Positions 47,766 to 57,327 are shown, counted from the stretch's first letter. The stretch is 64,000 bases of DNA from Porphyrobacter sp. CACIAM 03H1 (GCF_002215495.1 NZ_CP021378.1:1355846-1419845), one strand, 5' to 3'. Made by a program: numbers and translations. Notes: generated by a model from the sequence alone, not told the origin.

Positions 47766-49475
47766 ATGAGCATCAATATCGGACCCGCGGCGAGCGACGA
47801 TCTGCGCCCGCGCATCACCGTCATCGGGATCGGCGGGGCCGGCGGCAACGCGATCGCCAACATGATCGCCGCCGAGATCGAGGGCGTCGAGTTCATTGTC
47901 GCCAACACCGATGCCCAGGCGCTGGCGACCTCGCCGGCGGAAAAGCGCATCCAGCTCGGCCCCGACATCACCGGCGGGCTCGGCGCGGGCGCGCGTCCCG
48001 AGGTCGGCAAGGCCGCCGCGGAAGAGACCGTGGCCGAGATCGAGAAGGCGCTCGAGGGCGTCAACATGTGCTTCATCGCCGCAGGGATGGGCGGGGGCAC
48101 CGGCACCGGCGCCGCGCCCGTCATCGCCGAGGCCGCGCGCCGCATGGGCGTGCTGACCGTCGGCGTCGTGACCAAGCCCTTCCTGTTCGAAGGCACCCGG
48201 CGGATGCGTGCCGCCGAGGCCGGGATCGACGAACTCCAGCAGCACGTCGACACGCTGATCGTGATCCCCAACCAGAACCTGTTCCTCGTCGCCAAGGCGG
48301 AGACCACCTTCAAGGAGGCCTTCCAGCTCGCCGACGAGGTGCTCCAGCAGGGCGTGCGCTCGATCACCGACCTGATGGTGATGCCGGGCCTCATCAACCT
48401 CGACTTCGCCGACGTGCGTTCGGTGATGAGCGAGATGGGCAAGGCGATGATGGGCACCGGCGAAGGCGAGGGCGAGAACCGCGCGCTCGACGCGGCGGAG
48501 CAGGCGATCGCCAACCCGCTGCTTGACGGCGTCAGCATGGCCGGCGCCAAGGGCGTCATCATTTCGATCATCGGCGGCGAGGACATGCGCCTGCTCGAGG
48601 TCGACGAGGCCGCCAACCACATCCGCGAACTGGTGGATGAAGACGCCAACATCATCTGGGGCAGCGCCTTCAACCCCGACCTCAAGGGCAAGATCCGAGT
48701 CTCGGTGGTCGCCACCGGCATCGAGCAGAGCGCGATCGGCCAGTCCGAACGGCCGCAGCCGGTCTCGCTCGGCGGGGCGCGGGCGCCGAAGCGTCCGGTG
48801 CTCGAACTGTCCGAGGACGAGGGCCTCGGCGAACTTCCCACCGCCAGCCCGGCCCCCGCGCCGACCTCCGATTTCGGCTTCGCGGCACCTGCAGCAGCCG
48901 CAGGGGCGGCTGCAACCGGCTATGACGACGAAACGCTCGACCTCGGCGAAGACGACGAGGACGAAGGCGATTACGGTACCGCCGCGCCCTTCGAGCTGAC
49001 CGGGATGCAGGCCGGGGACGGTTACGGCGAGGAATACGAGGACGACGTCGACGACATCGTCGATCCGCTCGCGGGCCTGCGCGGCGCCGACGATGCGCCG
49101 GGCTTCGGCTACGGCGCGGGCACGCCGGCCGGGGCCTCGGCGGCCGACGACGAGGAGGACGACGCGCTCGAACTCGACGATGGCTACGCGCCCTATTCCG
49201 ACGCGCCCGAGGGCCCGGTGCAGGACGATCTGCTCGCCAGCGCCGACCGGCTCGCAGCGGAGGATCGCCCGGTCGAGGCGCGGCTCGGCGGCCGGCGTCG
49301 CCCGCTCGTGGGCGGCGGCGAGGGCGGCGGCGGTGCCGGCGCTGGCAGCACGCTGTTCGAACGGATGGCTAATCTCTCGCGCAGCACCGCGCGCGACGAG
49401 GACGACGATGACGGCGACGATGATGGTCCGGCGCTCAGCATCCCGCGCTTCCTCGGTCGCCAGAACAACCAGTAG
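47766..49475 (+). CDS. ftsZ: Cell division GTPase FtsZ with long acidic linker
   Basis: 569 aa, against about 380-400 in E. coli. ATG follows GGAGG by 8 nt. The GTPase core (about 15-325) has [11 protein letters not shown], the tubulin signature [12 protein letters not shown] and the T7 loop NLDFADV. A linker of about 220 residues, rich in Asp/Glu/Ala/Gly, separates it from the C-terminal peptide [10 protein letters not shown] that binds FtsA and other partners. Long linkers are known in alphaproteobacteria such as Caulobacter. It is last of the dcw cluster and probably has its own promoter in the 134-nt gap. Confidence 0.97.
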   Translation: MSINIGPAASDDLRPRITVIGIGGAGGNAIANMIAAEIEGVEFIVANTDAQALATSPAEKRIQLGPDITGGLGAGARPEVGKAAAEETVAEIEKALEGVNMCFIAAGMGGGTGTGAAPVIAEAARRMGVLTVGVVTKPFLFEGTRRMRAAEAGIDELQQHVDTLIVIPNQNLFLVAKAETTFKEAFQLADEVLQQGVRSITDLMVMPGLINLDFADVRSVMSEMGKAMMGTGEGEGENRALDAAEQAIANPLLDGVSMAGAKGVIISIIGGEDMRLLEVDEAANHIRELVDEDANIIWGSAFNPDLKGKIRVSVVATGIEQSAIGQSERPQPVSLGGARAPKRPVLELSEDEGLGELPTASPAPAPTSDFGFAAPAAAAGAAATGYDDETLDLGEDDEDEGDYGTAAPFELTGMQAGDGYGEEYEDDVDDIVDPLAGLRGADDAPGFGYGAGTPAGASAADDEEDDALELDDGYAPYSDAPEGPVQDDLLASADRLAAEDRPVEARLGGRRRPLVGGGEGGGGAGAGSTLFERMANLSRSTARDEDDDDGDDDGPALSIPRFLGRQNNQ

Positions 49476-49543
49476 CCGCGCGCCAGACGCGCCGTGTCGC
49501 AGCGTCGCTGGCGTGCGGGGCTGCGCTTGCTAGGGCCCGCTTG

Positions 49544-51112
49544 ATGGTGTCGCGCCTTTCTATCCTTGCCACGCTCGCGCTCGGCGGCGCGGTTCTGCCT
49601 GCGGACGGCGCGCGGGCGCAGGACGTGGTGGCGCAGCCGGTGGTGCAGGCCCTGCCTTCGCCCGAGGTACAGCGCCTCAACCGCGCGCTCATTGCCCTCG
49701 CCAAGATGCCGCGCGATCGCGACACGCTGATCGAGGCGGGGCAGGCGGCGCTGGGGGTCGACGATCTCGAGGCGGCGATCGGCTTCTTCGGCCGTGCGGC
49801 GGAGGTCGATCCGGGATATCCGGCGGTCGCGCAGGGGCTGGGCTCGGTCTATCTGCGCGCGGGCCGGGCCGGCGAGGCGCTGGTCCAGTTCGACCGCGCG
49901 CTGGCGGGCGGCGCGCCCGAGAGAGAGGTGCTGACCGACCGTGCGCTGACGCTCGACCTCGTCGGCGAGCAACCGGCCGCGCAGGCCGCCTATGCCCGGG
50001 CGCTCCAGATCGATCCGGCGAACGACGAGGCGCGCCGCCGCCTCGCGATCAGCCACGCGATCACCGGCAACCGCGCGCGCTTCGAGGAGACGCTTCGCCC
50101 CTTGCTCGACCGGCGCGACATGGCCGCCCAGCGCGCCCGCGCCTTCGGCCTTGCCATCATGGGCGAGAGCGACCGCGCGACGGCAATCGTCGAGCAGGTC
50201 ATGCCGCGCGATCTCGCGACCCGGCTGGTGCCCTATCTCGGCTACATGCCGCGCCTGACGAAACCGCAGCAGGCGGCGGCGGCGAACCTCGGCATCTTCC
50301 CGCGTGCGGCGGACATCGGCCGCGACGACCCGCGCCTTGCGCGCTTCGCCGCCGATGAGCGCGCGGAGAGCCGCCTTGCGCCCTCCGGCCCGCCGCTCAA
50401 TGCCCGTTCACCGAGCGTGCCAACCCCGCCGCCGGCGACGGTGGTCTATGCCCAGCCGGTCTCGGCCGCCGCCATCGGTTCGGCGCCAACGCCTGCGCCT
50501 TCGCCGACTCCTGCGGCTGTGTCCACGCCCGCACCTGCGCCTGCAGCTGAGCGGGTGGCGACCGTCACGCCCGTGTCGGTCTCGACCGCGCCCGCCGCCG
50601 CGCCCGTTCAGACCTCCACTCCGGCGCCCGCGCCCGCACCTGCGCCTTTCACGGCACCTCCATCCCCGCCGCTGCGGGTGGCCGATGCCTTTGCCGATCT
50701 CGGTGCGCCGCTGCCCGATGCCAAGGTCGGCGGCGATGCGGTCGACCTGTCGCGAATCGCGGTCCGGCGCGAGGCCCCGCCGCCGCCGCCGGTCGCCAAG
50801 CCGACCGAGAAGCCCAAGCCCAAGGAGCCGCCCAAACCGGTCCATCCCAGCCGCGTCTGGGTGCAGGTCGCGACGGGGAAGAAGATCGACGCGCTCGGTT
50901 TCGACTGGCGCCGGATCAGCCGCGAGGGCGGGGCGGCGCTGGCGAAGCTCAAGCCCCACACCGCGCGCTGGGGCGAGACCAACCGCCTCGTCGTCGGTCC
51001 GCTCGATAACCGCGACAAGGCCCAGGCCCTGGTGCGCGAACTCAAGGGCAAGGGGCTCGACAGCTTCCTGTGGCTGAGCGACGAAGGCGAGGCGGTTCAA
51101 CCGCTTAAGTAG
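49544..51112 (+). CDS. TPR and SPOR domain protein, cell-division linked by position
   Basis: 522 aa from the ATG at 49544 (a TTG precedes it directly). A signal peptide (about 1-26, cleaved near ARAQD) leads to TPR-like helices (about 45-190, for example AIGFFGRAAEVDPGYP), then a long Pro/Ala/Thr-rich linker (about 270-440) and a C-terminal SPOR domain (about 443-522, VWVQVATGKKIDALGFDW). SPOR domains bind denuded septal glycan, so a role at the division site is likely. The position 68 nt after ftsZ supports this. The precise function is unknown. Confidence 0.8.
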   Translation: MVSRLSILATLALGGAVLPADGARAQDVVAQPVVQALPSPEVQRLNRALIALAKMPRDRDTLIEAGQAALGVDDLEAAIGFFGRAAEVDPGYPAVAQGLGSVYLRAGRAGEALVQFDRALAGGAPEREVLTDRALTLDLVGEQPAAQAAYARALQIDPANDEARRRLAISHAITGNRARFEETLRPLLDRRDMAAQRARAFGLAIMGESDRATAIVEQVMPRDLATRLVPYLGYMPRLTKPQQAAAANLGIFPRAADIGRDDPRLARFAADERAESRLAPSGPPLNARSPSVPTPPPATVVYAQPVSAAAIGSAPTPAPSPTPAAVSTPAPAPAAERVATVTPVSVSTAPAAAPVQTSTPAPAPAPAPFTAPPSPPLRVADAFADLGAPLPDAKVGGDAVDLSRIAVRREAPPPPPVAKPTEKPKPKEPPKPVHPSRVWVQVATGKKIDALGFDWRRISREGGAALAKLKPHTARWGETNRLVVGPLDNRDKAQALVRELKGKGLDSFLWLSDEGEAVQPLK

Positions 51113-51263
51113 CAGGAGCGGGTATCTGTGCACAGGCTTTGCACAAGCTTGTCCGGTTCTCCCCAGCCGCCCCAACCTGAGCGATTGCCAATCGCCCCCT
51201 CAAGCGTCCATCCATCGCCGCGATGGTGAACGAACCTCTTCCCCGCCCCGCGAAAGCCAGGCC

Positions 51264-51770
51264 ATGAGAGCAGCTGACATGGACTATTCCGCCGAGGACG
51301 ATGCCGCCCCCGTCGAGATGCTCGCCAGCCTCTTCGCCGCGCGCGGGTGGCCCTGCGAGATGGTCTCGGAGGACGAGATGACCGGCGAGGTGCAGGGCAG
51401 CTGGGCCAATTACCAGCTGCGCGCGATCTGGCGGGCGGAGGACAGCGTGCTCCAGTTCCTCTGCCTGCCCGACATTCGCGTCACCGACGACAAGCGCGCC
51501 GCCGCCTACGAGCTGCTGTGCCTCGTCAACGAGCAGATGTGGCTGGGGCATTTCGACATCTGGTCGAACGGCGACGTGCTGCTCTACCGCCACGGCGCGC
51601 TGCTGGGCGATGCCGGGCGGCTCAGCCTCGACATGGCGCAGGCGCTGGTCGAGAGCGCGATCGACGAATGCGACCGCTTCTATCCCGCCTTCCAGTTCGT
51701 GCTGTGGGGCGGCAAGTCCCCCCGTGCCGCGCTCGAGGCGGCGATGGTGGATGCGGCGGGCGAGGCCTAG
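51264..51770 (+). CDS. YbjN-domain protein
   Basis: 168 aa. The YbjN/type III chaperone-like fold covers most of it: MLASLFAARGWPCEMV, LRAIWRAEDSVLQFLCLPDI, and LLCLVNEQMWLGHFDIW. No signal peptide. The family is a cytosolic sensory or chaperone-like group whose role is unclear; E. coli YbjN affects motility and stress responses. ATG at 51264 (another at 51279 in frame). It is a single gene. Confidence 0.82.
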   Translation: MRAADMDYSAEDDAAPVEMLASLFAARGWPCEMVSEDEMTGEVQGSWANYQLRAIWRAEDSVLQFLCLPDIRVTDDKRAAAYELLCLVNEQMWLGHFDIWSNGDVLLYRHGALLGDAGRLSLDMAQALVESAIDECDRFYPAFQFVLWGGKSPRAALEAAMVDAAGEA

Positions 51771-51787
51771 GGCCTTAGACCCGATCC

Positions 51788-51880
51788 CCGTTCGGGCTGA
51801 GCCTGTCGAAGCCCTGCACTTCTTTGTTGCGCTTCGATCGAAGAAGAAGGACTGCCCTTCGACAAGCTCAGGGCGAACGG
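51788..51880. repeat. Dispersed inverted repeat, family A
   Basis: Outer arms contain TTCGGGCTGAGCCTGTCGAA (51791-51810) and the near complement TTCGACAAGCTCAGGGCGAA (51858-51877). The inner part holds a second hairpin around CTTCGATCGAAG. It is the second copy of the element at 24355 and ends right before the proC start. Confidence 0.87.
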
Positions 51881-51889
51881 ATGTTGCGT

Positions 51890-52681
51890 ATGAACCACCT
51901 CCTCATCATCGGCTGCGGCAACATGGGCGGGGCGATGCTTGCCGGGTGGCTAGCGGCGGGCGAGGCGCCTGCGCGTTTCTCGGTGCTCGATCCGGCCTTG
52001 CCGGAGGCGCCGGAGGGGGTGGCGCTCTATCGCGAGGCGGCCGAAGTGCCGGGATCGCATGACGCCGTGCTGCTCGGGTTCAAGCCGCAGCAACTCGCTG
52101 CGCTCGGGCCGGGGCTTCAGGAGGTGACGCCAGGCCGCACGGTCTGCTCGCTGCTCGCCGGGATCACGCTCGCCCAGCTTGCCGCCGCTTTCCCGCATGG
52201 CAACGCGCATGTCCGGGTGATGCCCAACCTCGCCGCGCGGATCAACAAGTCGCCCGTCATCCTCGCCGAGGCTGGCCTTGGCGCCGCAGGGCGCGATGCC
52301 GTCTTCGCCCTGTTCGATACCTTGGGCAGCGCCGTTTGGCTCGAGGACGAGGCGCAGTTCGATCTTGTCACCGCGCTCGCCGGATCGGGGCCGGGTTTCG
52401 TCTATCGCTTCATCGACGCGCTCGCGGGGGCGGCCATCGATCTCGGCTGCGACGAGGCGACCGCCGCCAAGCTCGCGCTCGCCACGGTCGAAGGCGCGGC
52501 GGCGCTGGCAGCGGCCTCCGACGCCTCCCCCGCCACCCTTGCCGACCGCGTCGCCAGCCCGGGAGGCATGACCCGCGAGGGGCTGAACGTGCTCGACGCC
52601 GATAACGCGCTGCGCCGCCTGCTGGCCGACACGCTGCGCGCCACCCGCGACAAGGGTGCGGCGCTCTCGCAAGGCAGTTAA
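51890..52681 (+). CDS. proC: Pyrroline-5-carboxylate reductase
   Basis: 263 aa from the ATG at 51890; another ATG at 51881 directly follows the family-A repeat. NAD(P)H loop GCGNMGGAMLAG; the conserved ALAGSGPGFVYRFIDAL and end motif LDADNALRRLLADTL are typical of ProC. It performs the last step of proline synthesis, whose first enzyme ProB is encoded 8 kb downstream (59981). ProA is not in the window. Confidence 0.94.
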   Translation: MNHLLIIGCGNMGGAMLAGWLAAGEAPARFSVLDPALPEAPEGVALYREAAEVPGSHDAVLLGFKPQQLAALGPGLQEVTPGRTVCSLLAGITLAQLAAAFPHGNAHVRVMPNLAARINKSPVILAEAGLGAAGRDAVFALFDTLGSAVWLEDEAQFDLVTALAGSGPGFVYRFIDALAGAAIDLGCDEATAAKLALATVEGAAALAAASDASPATLADRVASPGGMTREGLNVLDADNALRRLLADTLRATRDKGAALSQGS

Positions 52682-52700
52682 GATTAACCTCTGTTAATCT
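52681..52700. promoter_or_regulatory. Perfect inverted repeat after proC
   Basis: AGATTAAC-ctct-GTTAATCT has perfect 8-bp arms and overlaps the proC stop. It is too A/T-rich to be a strong terminator and may be an operator for the next gene. Confidence 0.4.
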
Positions 52701-52733
52701 GAACGAATTGCGCCCTTTGCAATCCGGTTTCGC

Positions 52734-52797
52734 TTGAAATGCGCAGGCGAAACCCCGATATTCGCCTGCATGGAGAGCGCGGGCTTTTCCCGCGCTC
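52734..52797 (+). promoter_or_regulatory. Promoter and leader hairpin of the BI-1 family gene
   Basis: TTGAAA (52734-52739) and GATATT (52757-52762) with 17-bp spacing form a plausible promoter. Just past the predicted start, GAGCGCGGG / CCCGCGCTC (52775-52783 / 52789-52797) makes a perfect 9-bp stem with loop CTTTT, ending 27 nt before the ATG. Confidence 0.45.
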
Positions 52798-52824
52798 CGC
52801 AAACCAAGGATCAAGGGTTTCGCA

Positions 52825-53571
52825 ATGGCTGACTGGAATGACACCTCGCGCAATGCGCAGCGGCTTGGCTCCGTGCCCCGCGCCGGAGGCGATGTCGCCG
52901 GCCGCGTGAGCTATGACGAGGGCCTGCGCTCGCACATGCTCTCGATCTACAACTACATGACCTCGGGCATCCTGCTGACCGGGATCGTCGCGCTGCTGGC
53001 CTTCACCAGCGGCACTGCGGCTGCGATCTTCACCGGCGGCATCCTGCGCTGGATCGTCGCGCTCTCGCCGCTCGCCGTGGTGTTCGCCATGAGCTTCGGC
53101 GCGAACCGCTTCAGCACCGGCACGCTGCAGGCGCTGTTCTGGGGCTTCAGCATCCTGATGGGCCTGTCGCTCTCGTCGGTGTTCCTGATCTACACCGGCG
53201 GCTCGATCGCCACGACCTTCTTCGCCACCGCGGCGGCCTTCGCCGGCCTGTCGTTGTGGGGCTACACCACCAAGAAGAACCTGTCGGGCTTCGGCAGCTT
53301 CCTGATCATGGGCGTGATCGGCCTGATCGTCGCCTCGCTGCTCAACCTGTGGCTGCAGTCGCCGGCGTTCCACTACGCGATCAGCTTCATCGGCGTGCTG
53401 ATCTTCGCGGGCCTCACCGCCTATGACACGCAGCGCCTGAAGAACGAGTACCAGTACCTGCGCGGCACCGAATTCGCGGGCAAGGCCGTGATCCTCGGCG
53501 CGCTGAGCCTCTACCTGGACTTCATCAACATGTTCCAGTTCCTGCTCAGCTTCCTCGGCAACCGCGAGTAA
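52825..53571 (+). CDS. Bax inhibitor-1/YccA family membrane protein
   Basis: 248 aa with seven membrane helices. Family features are the N-terminal SHMLSIYNYMTSGILLTG, the stretch GLTAYDTQRLKNEY, whose Asp forms the pH-gated calcium-leak site, and the C-terminal LSLYLDFINMFQFLLSFLG. In bacteria these proteins are pH-sensitive Ca2+ leak channels or FtsH-associated (YccA). A dedicated promoter, leader hairpin and terminator make it a single-gene unit. Confidence 0.93.
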   Translation: MADWNDTSRNAQRLGSVPRAGGDVAGRVSYDEGLRSHMLSIYNYMTSGILLTGIVALLAFTSGTAAAIFTGGILRWIVALSPLAVVFAMSFGANRFSTGTLQALFWGFSILMGLSLSSVFLIYTGGSIATTFFATAAAFAGLSLWGYTTKKNLSGFGSFLIMGVIGLIVASLLNLWLQSPAFHYAISFIGVLIFAGLTAYDTQRLKNEYQYLRGTEFAGKAVILGALSLYLDFINMFQFLLSFLGNRE

Positions 53572-53621
53572 TCCGGTCGCCGTCCGGGCCTCGGCCTGGC
53601 GCACAGGTGTTGAAATGTCGG

Positions 53622-53658
53622 ATGCCCGGGGCCTTCATGAGGTCTCGGGCATTTGCAT
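53622..53658 (+). terminator. Intrinsic terminator of the BI-1 family gene
   Basis: ATGCCCGGGGCC / GGTCTCGGGCAT, a 12-bp stem with two G-U pairs and loop TTCATGA, followed by TTGCATT. It is 50 nt after the stop. Confidence 0.65.
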
Positions 53659-53767
53659 TGCTGTCCGGCGCGGCTATCGCGGGCGCTTCAGGCTGGAGCA
53701 AGCCGGGGGCGCGCATTGTCGCCCCGGAGCGGCTGGCACAACCCGCAGCAGGAGAGAGATACCCCCG

Positions 53768-54691
53768 ATGAGCGCGGCCTCGCATACCCCGACCCGTCCC
53801 GATGCCCGTGGCACCACCACGCGCACCCCCTTCGGCCTCGCGATCACCACGCTGGCAGCCGGCGGCGCGCTACTGGCCGCCTGCGCCACCCCGGCACCGC
53901 CGCCGCCGCCGCCCCCGCCGCCCCCGCCGCCGCCGGTGGTCGAGGCCGTGCCCTATCGCCCGCTGCCGCCCGGAGGGGCGCATTACGTGATGGACCTCCC
54001 CGCCAAGGGCCCCGACGGGCGGCGCATCACGGTCAATTCGAACCTCACGAACGACCAGCTGGTCTGGAACCTGCGCTCTGCCTGGAACGTCGCTGCGCTC
54101 AACTGCCTCGCCCCCGAATACGAGCCGATCCTGCAAGGCTACCGCGCGTTCCTGACGAAGAACGTCCGATCGCTGAAGGCGGTCAACGACCGGCTCGAGA
54201 AGACCTATGCCAGCCGTCACCGCACCCGCCGCGATGCGATCGTGGCGCGCGACGGCTACACCACGCAGGTCTACAATTTCTTCGCCGAGCCGGCCGCGCG
54301 CGCCGGGTTCTGCCGCGCCGCGCTCGACATGGCGAACCGCGCGCTGGCCGCCCCGCCGACCGATCCCCTCGCCTTTGCGCAGGGCAATTTCGACGGTCTG
54401 CTGCTGCCCTTCGAGCAGTTCTTCGATGAATACGAGGGCTACCAGCGCGCCTCTGCGGAATGGGACGCGAAGTGGGGCGCGCAGTACGGCCCCTCCCAGC
54501 CCGGCTGGGTTGCGGTGCAGCAGCACCGCGCCGGGGCCGTGGCCGCCGGGCAAGGGCCTGCGGCGCAAACCGTGATCGATCCGGTCACGGGCCTCCCCGT
54601 GCCGGTCATCCCGGTCAACGAGGGCGTCACCTCGCAGCCGGTGGTCCAGCCGATCGCGCCTGCCACCGCCAACCCGCCGCGCAAGCCCTAA
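53768..54691 (+). CDS. Lipoprotein with polyproline stretch, unknown
   Basis: 307 aa from the ATG at 53768, preceded by AGGAGAG. A 20-residue n-region and hydrophobic core end in the lipobox ALLAAC (Cys39). A run of 13 prolines (about residues 44-56) follows. The folded part (about 60-270) has [39 protein letters not shown], then helical repeats. This is the general layout of sphingomonad envelope lipoproteins, but I recognise no enzyme motif. The C-terminus is Pro/Val-rich. It should sit in the outer membrane facing the periplasm. Confidence 0.7.
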   Translation: MSAASHTPTRPDARGTTTRTPFGLAITTLAAGGALLAACATPAPPPPPPPPPPPPPVVEAVPYRPLPPGGAHYVMDLPAKGPDGRRITVNSNLTNDQLVWNLRSAWNVAALNCLAPEYEPILQGYRAFLTKNVRSLKAVNDRLEKTYASRHRTRRDAIVARDGYTTQVYNFFAEPAARAGFCRAALDMANRALAAPPTDPLAFAQGNFDGLLLPFEQFFDEYEGYQRASAEWDAKWGAQYGPSQPGWVAVQQHRAGAVAAGQGPAAQTVIDPVTGLPVPVIPVNEGVTSQPVVQPIAPATANPPRKP

Positions 54692-54713
54692 TGCGGGCAC
54701 CCGCGCGGCGCAA

Positions 54714-54740
54714 AATCGCCGTTGCACGCGGCGATTCTTC
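54714..54740 (+). terminator. Hairpin after the lipoprotein gene
   Basis: AATCGCCG / CGGCGATT, a perfect 8-bp stem with a 7-nt loop, followed by CTTC, 22 nt past the stop. The U-tract is poor, so termination is possible, not certain. Confidence 0.45.
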
Positions 54741-54802
54741 CCGCTAATGCGCGCGCTCGCCCGCTCCCCCACGGGGTGTGCGGCGGGCGCGAAAACTGGA
54801 AC

Positions 54803-54875
<73 letters not shown>

Positions 54876-54878
<3 letters not shown>

Positions 54879-54915
54879 GTTTTCTAGCTTCGCCAGAAAA
54901 CTGGATTGTTTGTTT
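54876..54915 (+). terminator. Hairpin downstream of tRNA-Ala
   Basis: CCAGTTTTCT (54876-54885) and AGAAAACTGG (54895-54904) form a perfect 10-bp stem with a 9-nt loop, followed by ATTGTTTGTTTTC. The stem starts in the tRNA's CCA end, so it may end transcription and be trimmed during tRNA maturation. Confidence 0.65.
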
Positions 54916-55077
54916 TCGCCCTCAAGCGCCGGGCGGCGGACATCCGTCCGCCTTGGCTTTCTCGCAAAGGCTCGGGCGCGCGTTCGCGCTTGCGGCCTTA
55001 CGGGCCGACACAGTGCCTTCGTCGAACACTGTTCTTTACATCACTTGCCGTCAGCCGAACCTGACGTTATCCACGCT
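54905..55077. other. Gap between tRNA-Ala hairpin and riboswitch
   Basis: No gene is seen. The region should contain the promoter of the cobalamin unit. A one-mismatch DnaA box TTATCCACG is at 55067-55075, at the edge of the riboswitch. Confidence 0.5.
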
Positions 55078-55250
55078 CCCGCGCCAAGGTAACGGGAATG
55101 CGGTGCAAATCCGCAGCTGTCCCTGCAACTGTAAGCGGTGAGTGTGGGGTGCGCTCCCTTTTCGAAGGGCAGCCACTGGGGGTCTTCGGGCCATCCGGGA
55201 AGGCGAGCATCCCATGCGGCGATCCGTGAGCCAGGAGACCGACCGGGGCG
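55078..55250 (+). ncRNA. Cobalamin (AdoCbl) riboswitch
   Basis: The conserved core is clear: ACGGGAATGCGGTGCAAATC, CAGCTGTCCCTGCAACTGTA, and the B12-box-like GTGAGCCAGGAGACCGACC (55227-55245). Intervening hairpins match the peripheral P-helices of class I. Binding of cobalamin should lower expression of the downstream btuB unit. A hairpin before the start (55321-55344) is the likely expression platform. Confidence 0.92.
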
Positions 55251-55320
55251 TGTCGCTCTTTGCTTGGTTCAGGGGTTGGCCAGGCGCGGAAACAGACTTT
55301 CGTTGTGAGCGACATCGCCG

Positions 55321-55344
55321 GGCTGTGGGGGCTTCCCCGCAGCC
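55321..55344 (+). promoter_or_regulatory. Probable riboswitch expression-platform hairpin
   Basis: GGCTGTGGGG-gctt-CCCCGCAGCC is a 10-bp stem with one G-T or mismatch position, 28 nt before the btuB GTG. No U-run follows, so it more likely masks ribosome access or forms an alternative stem than terminates. Confidence 0.45.
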
Positions 55345-55372
55345 ACCATGTTGCTTGTGACGGGAGGAATCC

Positions 55373-57313
55373 GTGAAGAATTCTGCATTGCTGGGAAGCG
55401 TCGCTGCGGCGGCGCTGGTTTGGGCTGCGCCTGCTTTGGCGCAGGACGAGGACGCGGTGTGCGTCGATGGCTGCCGGGACGGGAACCCGGCACTCGAGGA
55501 GCCCATCCTCGTGACGGCCAGCCGCGGTGAGGGGGTGAGCGTCAGGGCCTACAACGGCGCCTACACGATCATCACCGCCGAAGCGCTCGAACAGCGCCAG
55601 ACCCGCGACATCGCCGACGTGCTGCGCGATGTTCCCGGCGTGGCGGTCGCGGGCGTGGCAGGGCAGACCCAGATCCGCCTGCGCGGCAGCGAGGCCAACC
55701 ATGTCCTCGTGCTGGTCGACGGGATCGAGGTCTCCGATCCCTTCGCGGGGGAGTTCGATATCGGCACGCTTCAGGCCGATATCGGCGCGCGGCTCGAGGT
55801 GCTGCGCGGGCCGCAGTCCGCGCTCTACGGCCCCGACGCGATCGGCGGCGTCGTCGCCTATGAAAGCGCCGGCGGGCGCGACGTGCCGGGCCTCGCCGCA
55901 AGGGTCGAGGGCGGGACGCAGGGCACGGTGAACGGCGCGGTCCGATATGGCGCGGCGGGCGATGCTTGGGAGGCGGCGCTCTCCGCCGTGGTCGTCAGCA
56001 CCGACGGCCAACCCAACGCGCGCGGCGGCACCCGCGATATCGGGCGCGACAGCTACACCCTTGCGGGCAAGGGCAGTGTGGACGTGGCGGACGGCCTGCA
56101 GCTGCGCGCCGCCGCCCGCTTCATCCGCACCGAGGGTCTGTTCAACGATCAGGACTTCAACCCGGCAAGCCCGACCTTCGGCCTCGTGATCGACTCACCC
56201 CGGACGCGCTTCACCAACGAGGCGGTCTACGCCCTCGTCGGTGCGCGGGCCGAGGCGCTGGACGGGCGCTGGACCCATGATCTCTCGGCCCAGATCGCTG
56301 ACATCACCCGCGACACCTTCGGGCCGTTCGGGCGCTCCAATTCCTCCGAAGGCGACCGCGTCAAGGCGTCCTATGTCAGCGCGCTGAGGCTGGCGGATCG
56401 GCACAACCTCACCTTCGCCGCCGATTACGAGGTCGAGGGCTTCCGCAACGCCACGCCCGGCGGCTTCGTCTTCGACGAACGGCGCGAGATCGAGCAGGTC
56501 GGGCTGGTCGGCGAATATCGCTACAGCGGAGCGGCCTTCGATCTCTCCGCCGCGCTGCGCCACGACATCAACGACCTGTTCCAGGACGCCACCACCTTCC
56601 GCGTCGGCGCGGGCTGGCGCCTGACGGAAACCACCCGGCTGCGCGCGGCGGCGGGGAGCGGGGTCAAGAACCCCGGCTTCTTCGAGCTCTACGGCTTCGT
56701 CGACGGACGCTTCATCGGCAATGCCGCATTGCGTCCCGAGAAGTCGACGGGGTGGGAAGTGGGCCTCGACCAGCAGATCGGCGACAGTGCCAGCGTGGCG
56801 GTCACATATTTCGACAGCGAGCTGGAGGGCGAGATCTTCACCACCTTCCCGCCGCCGGCCTTCATCGCGACCCCCGCCAACCGCCTCACGGAAAGCCGGC
56901 AGCGGGGGGTGGAAGTGTCGCTCAGCGCGCGGCTGAGCCCTCAGTGGAGCCTCGATGCCGCCTACAGCTACCTCGATGCTCAGGAGAACGGACGGGAGGA
57001 GGTGCGCCGGCCGGACCACATTGCCAGCGCGGCGCTCACCTGGACCGCGCCGGGCGATGCCGCCTCGGCGACGCTGGTGGTGCGCCACAACGGCGCGGCG
57101 CTCGACGATGCCTTCACCGATCCGAGCTTCCGCCCGGTGCGGGTGCAGCTGGACGACTACACCCTCGTGAACCTCAACGCCCGGGTGAAGCTGACCGACC
57201 GCATCAGCGGCTTCGCGCGGGTCGATAACCTGCTGGGCGAGGAATACGAGCAGGTCTTCAGCTTCGTCTCGCCCGGCCGCTCGGCAGCCGTGGGCGTCGA
57301 GGCGCGGTTCTGA
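55373..57313 (+). CDS. btuB: TonB-dependent vitamin B12 receptor BtuB
   Basis: 646 aa from the GTG at 55373 (GGGAGGAA upstream). Signal peptide (about 1-23, ending ALAQD); a TonB-box-like EEPILVTAS (about 42-50); a plug with DIADVLRDVPGVAV and LRGSEANHVLVLVDGIEVSDP, and RLEVLRGPQSALYG; then a 22-strand barrel with the last strand ending VEARF. The upstream cobalamin riboswitch fixes the substrate as cobalamin or a close corrinoid. Two cysteines (VCVDGC) lie between the signal and the TonB box, which is unusual. Confidence 0.93.
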   Translation: MKNSALLGSVAAAALVWAAPALAQDEDAVCVDGCRDGNPALEEPILVTASRGEGVSVRAYNGAYTIITAEALEQRQTRDIADVLRDVPGVAVAGVAGQTQIRLRGSEANHVLVLVDGIEVSDPFAGEFDIGTLQADIGARLEVLRGPQSALYGPDAIGGVVAYESAGGRDVPGLAARVEGGTQGTVNGAVRYGAAGDAWEAALSAVVVSTDGQPNARGGTRDIGRDSYTLAGKGSVDVADGLQLRAAARFIRTEGLFNDQDFNPASPTFGLVIDSPRTRFTNEAVYALVGARAEALDGRWTHDLSAQIADITRDTFGPFGRSNSSEGDRVKASYVSALRLADRHNLTFAADYEVEGFRNATPGGFVFDERREIEQVGLVGEYRYSGAAFDLSAALRHDINDLFQDATTFRVGAGWRLTETTRLRAAAGSGVKNPGFFELYGFVDGRFIGNAALRPEKSTGWEVGLDQQIGDSASVAVTYFDSELEGEIFTTFPPPAFIATPANRLTESRQRGVEVSLSARLSPQWSLDAAYSYLDAQENGREEVRRPDHIASAALTWTAPGDAASATLVVRHNGAALDDAFTDPSFRPVRVQLDDYTLVNLNARVKLTDRISGFARVDNLLGEEYEQVFSFVSPGRSAAVGVEARF

Positions 57314-57327
57314 CGGGAGGCGCGGAC

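Noticed and set aside
53615..53767. Longer N-terminus for the polyproline lipoprotein
   Set aside because: The extension would pass through the terminator of the previous gene and spoil the lipoprotein signal; the ATG at 53768 has a strong ribosome site.
55067..55075. Second DnaA box (TTATCCACG) before the riboswitch
   Set aside because: One mismatch, no other boxes or A/T-rich unwinding region nearby, so it is not evidence for an origin.
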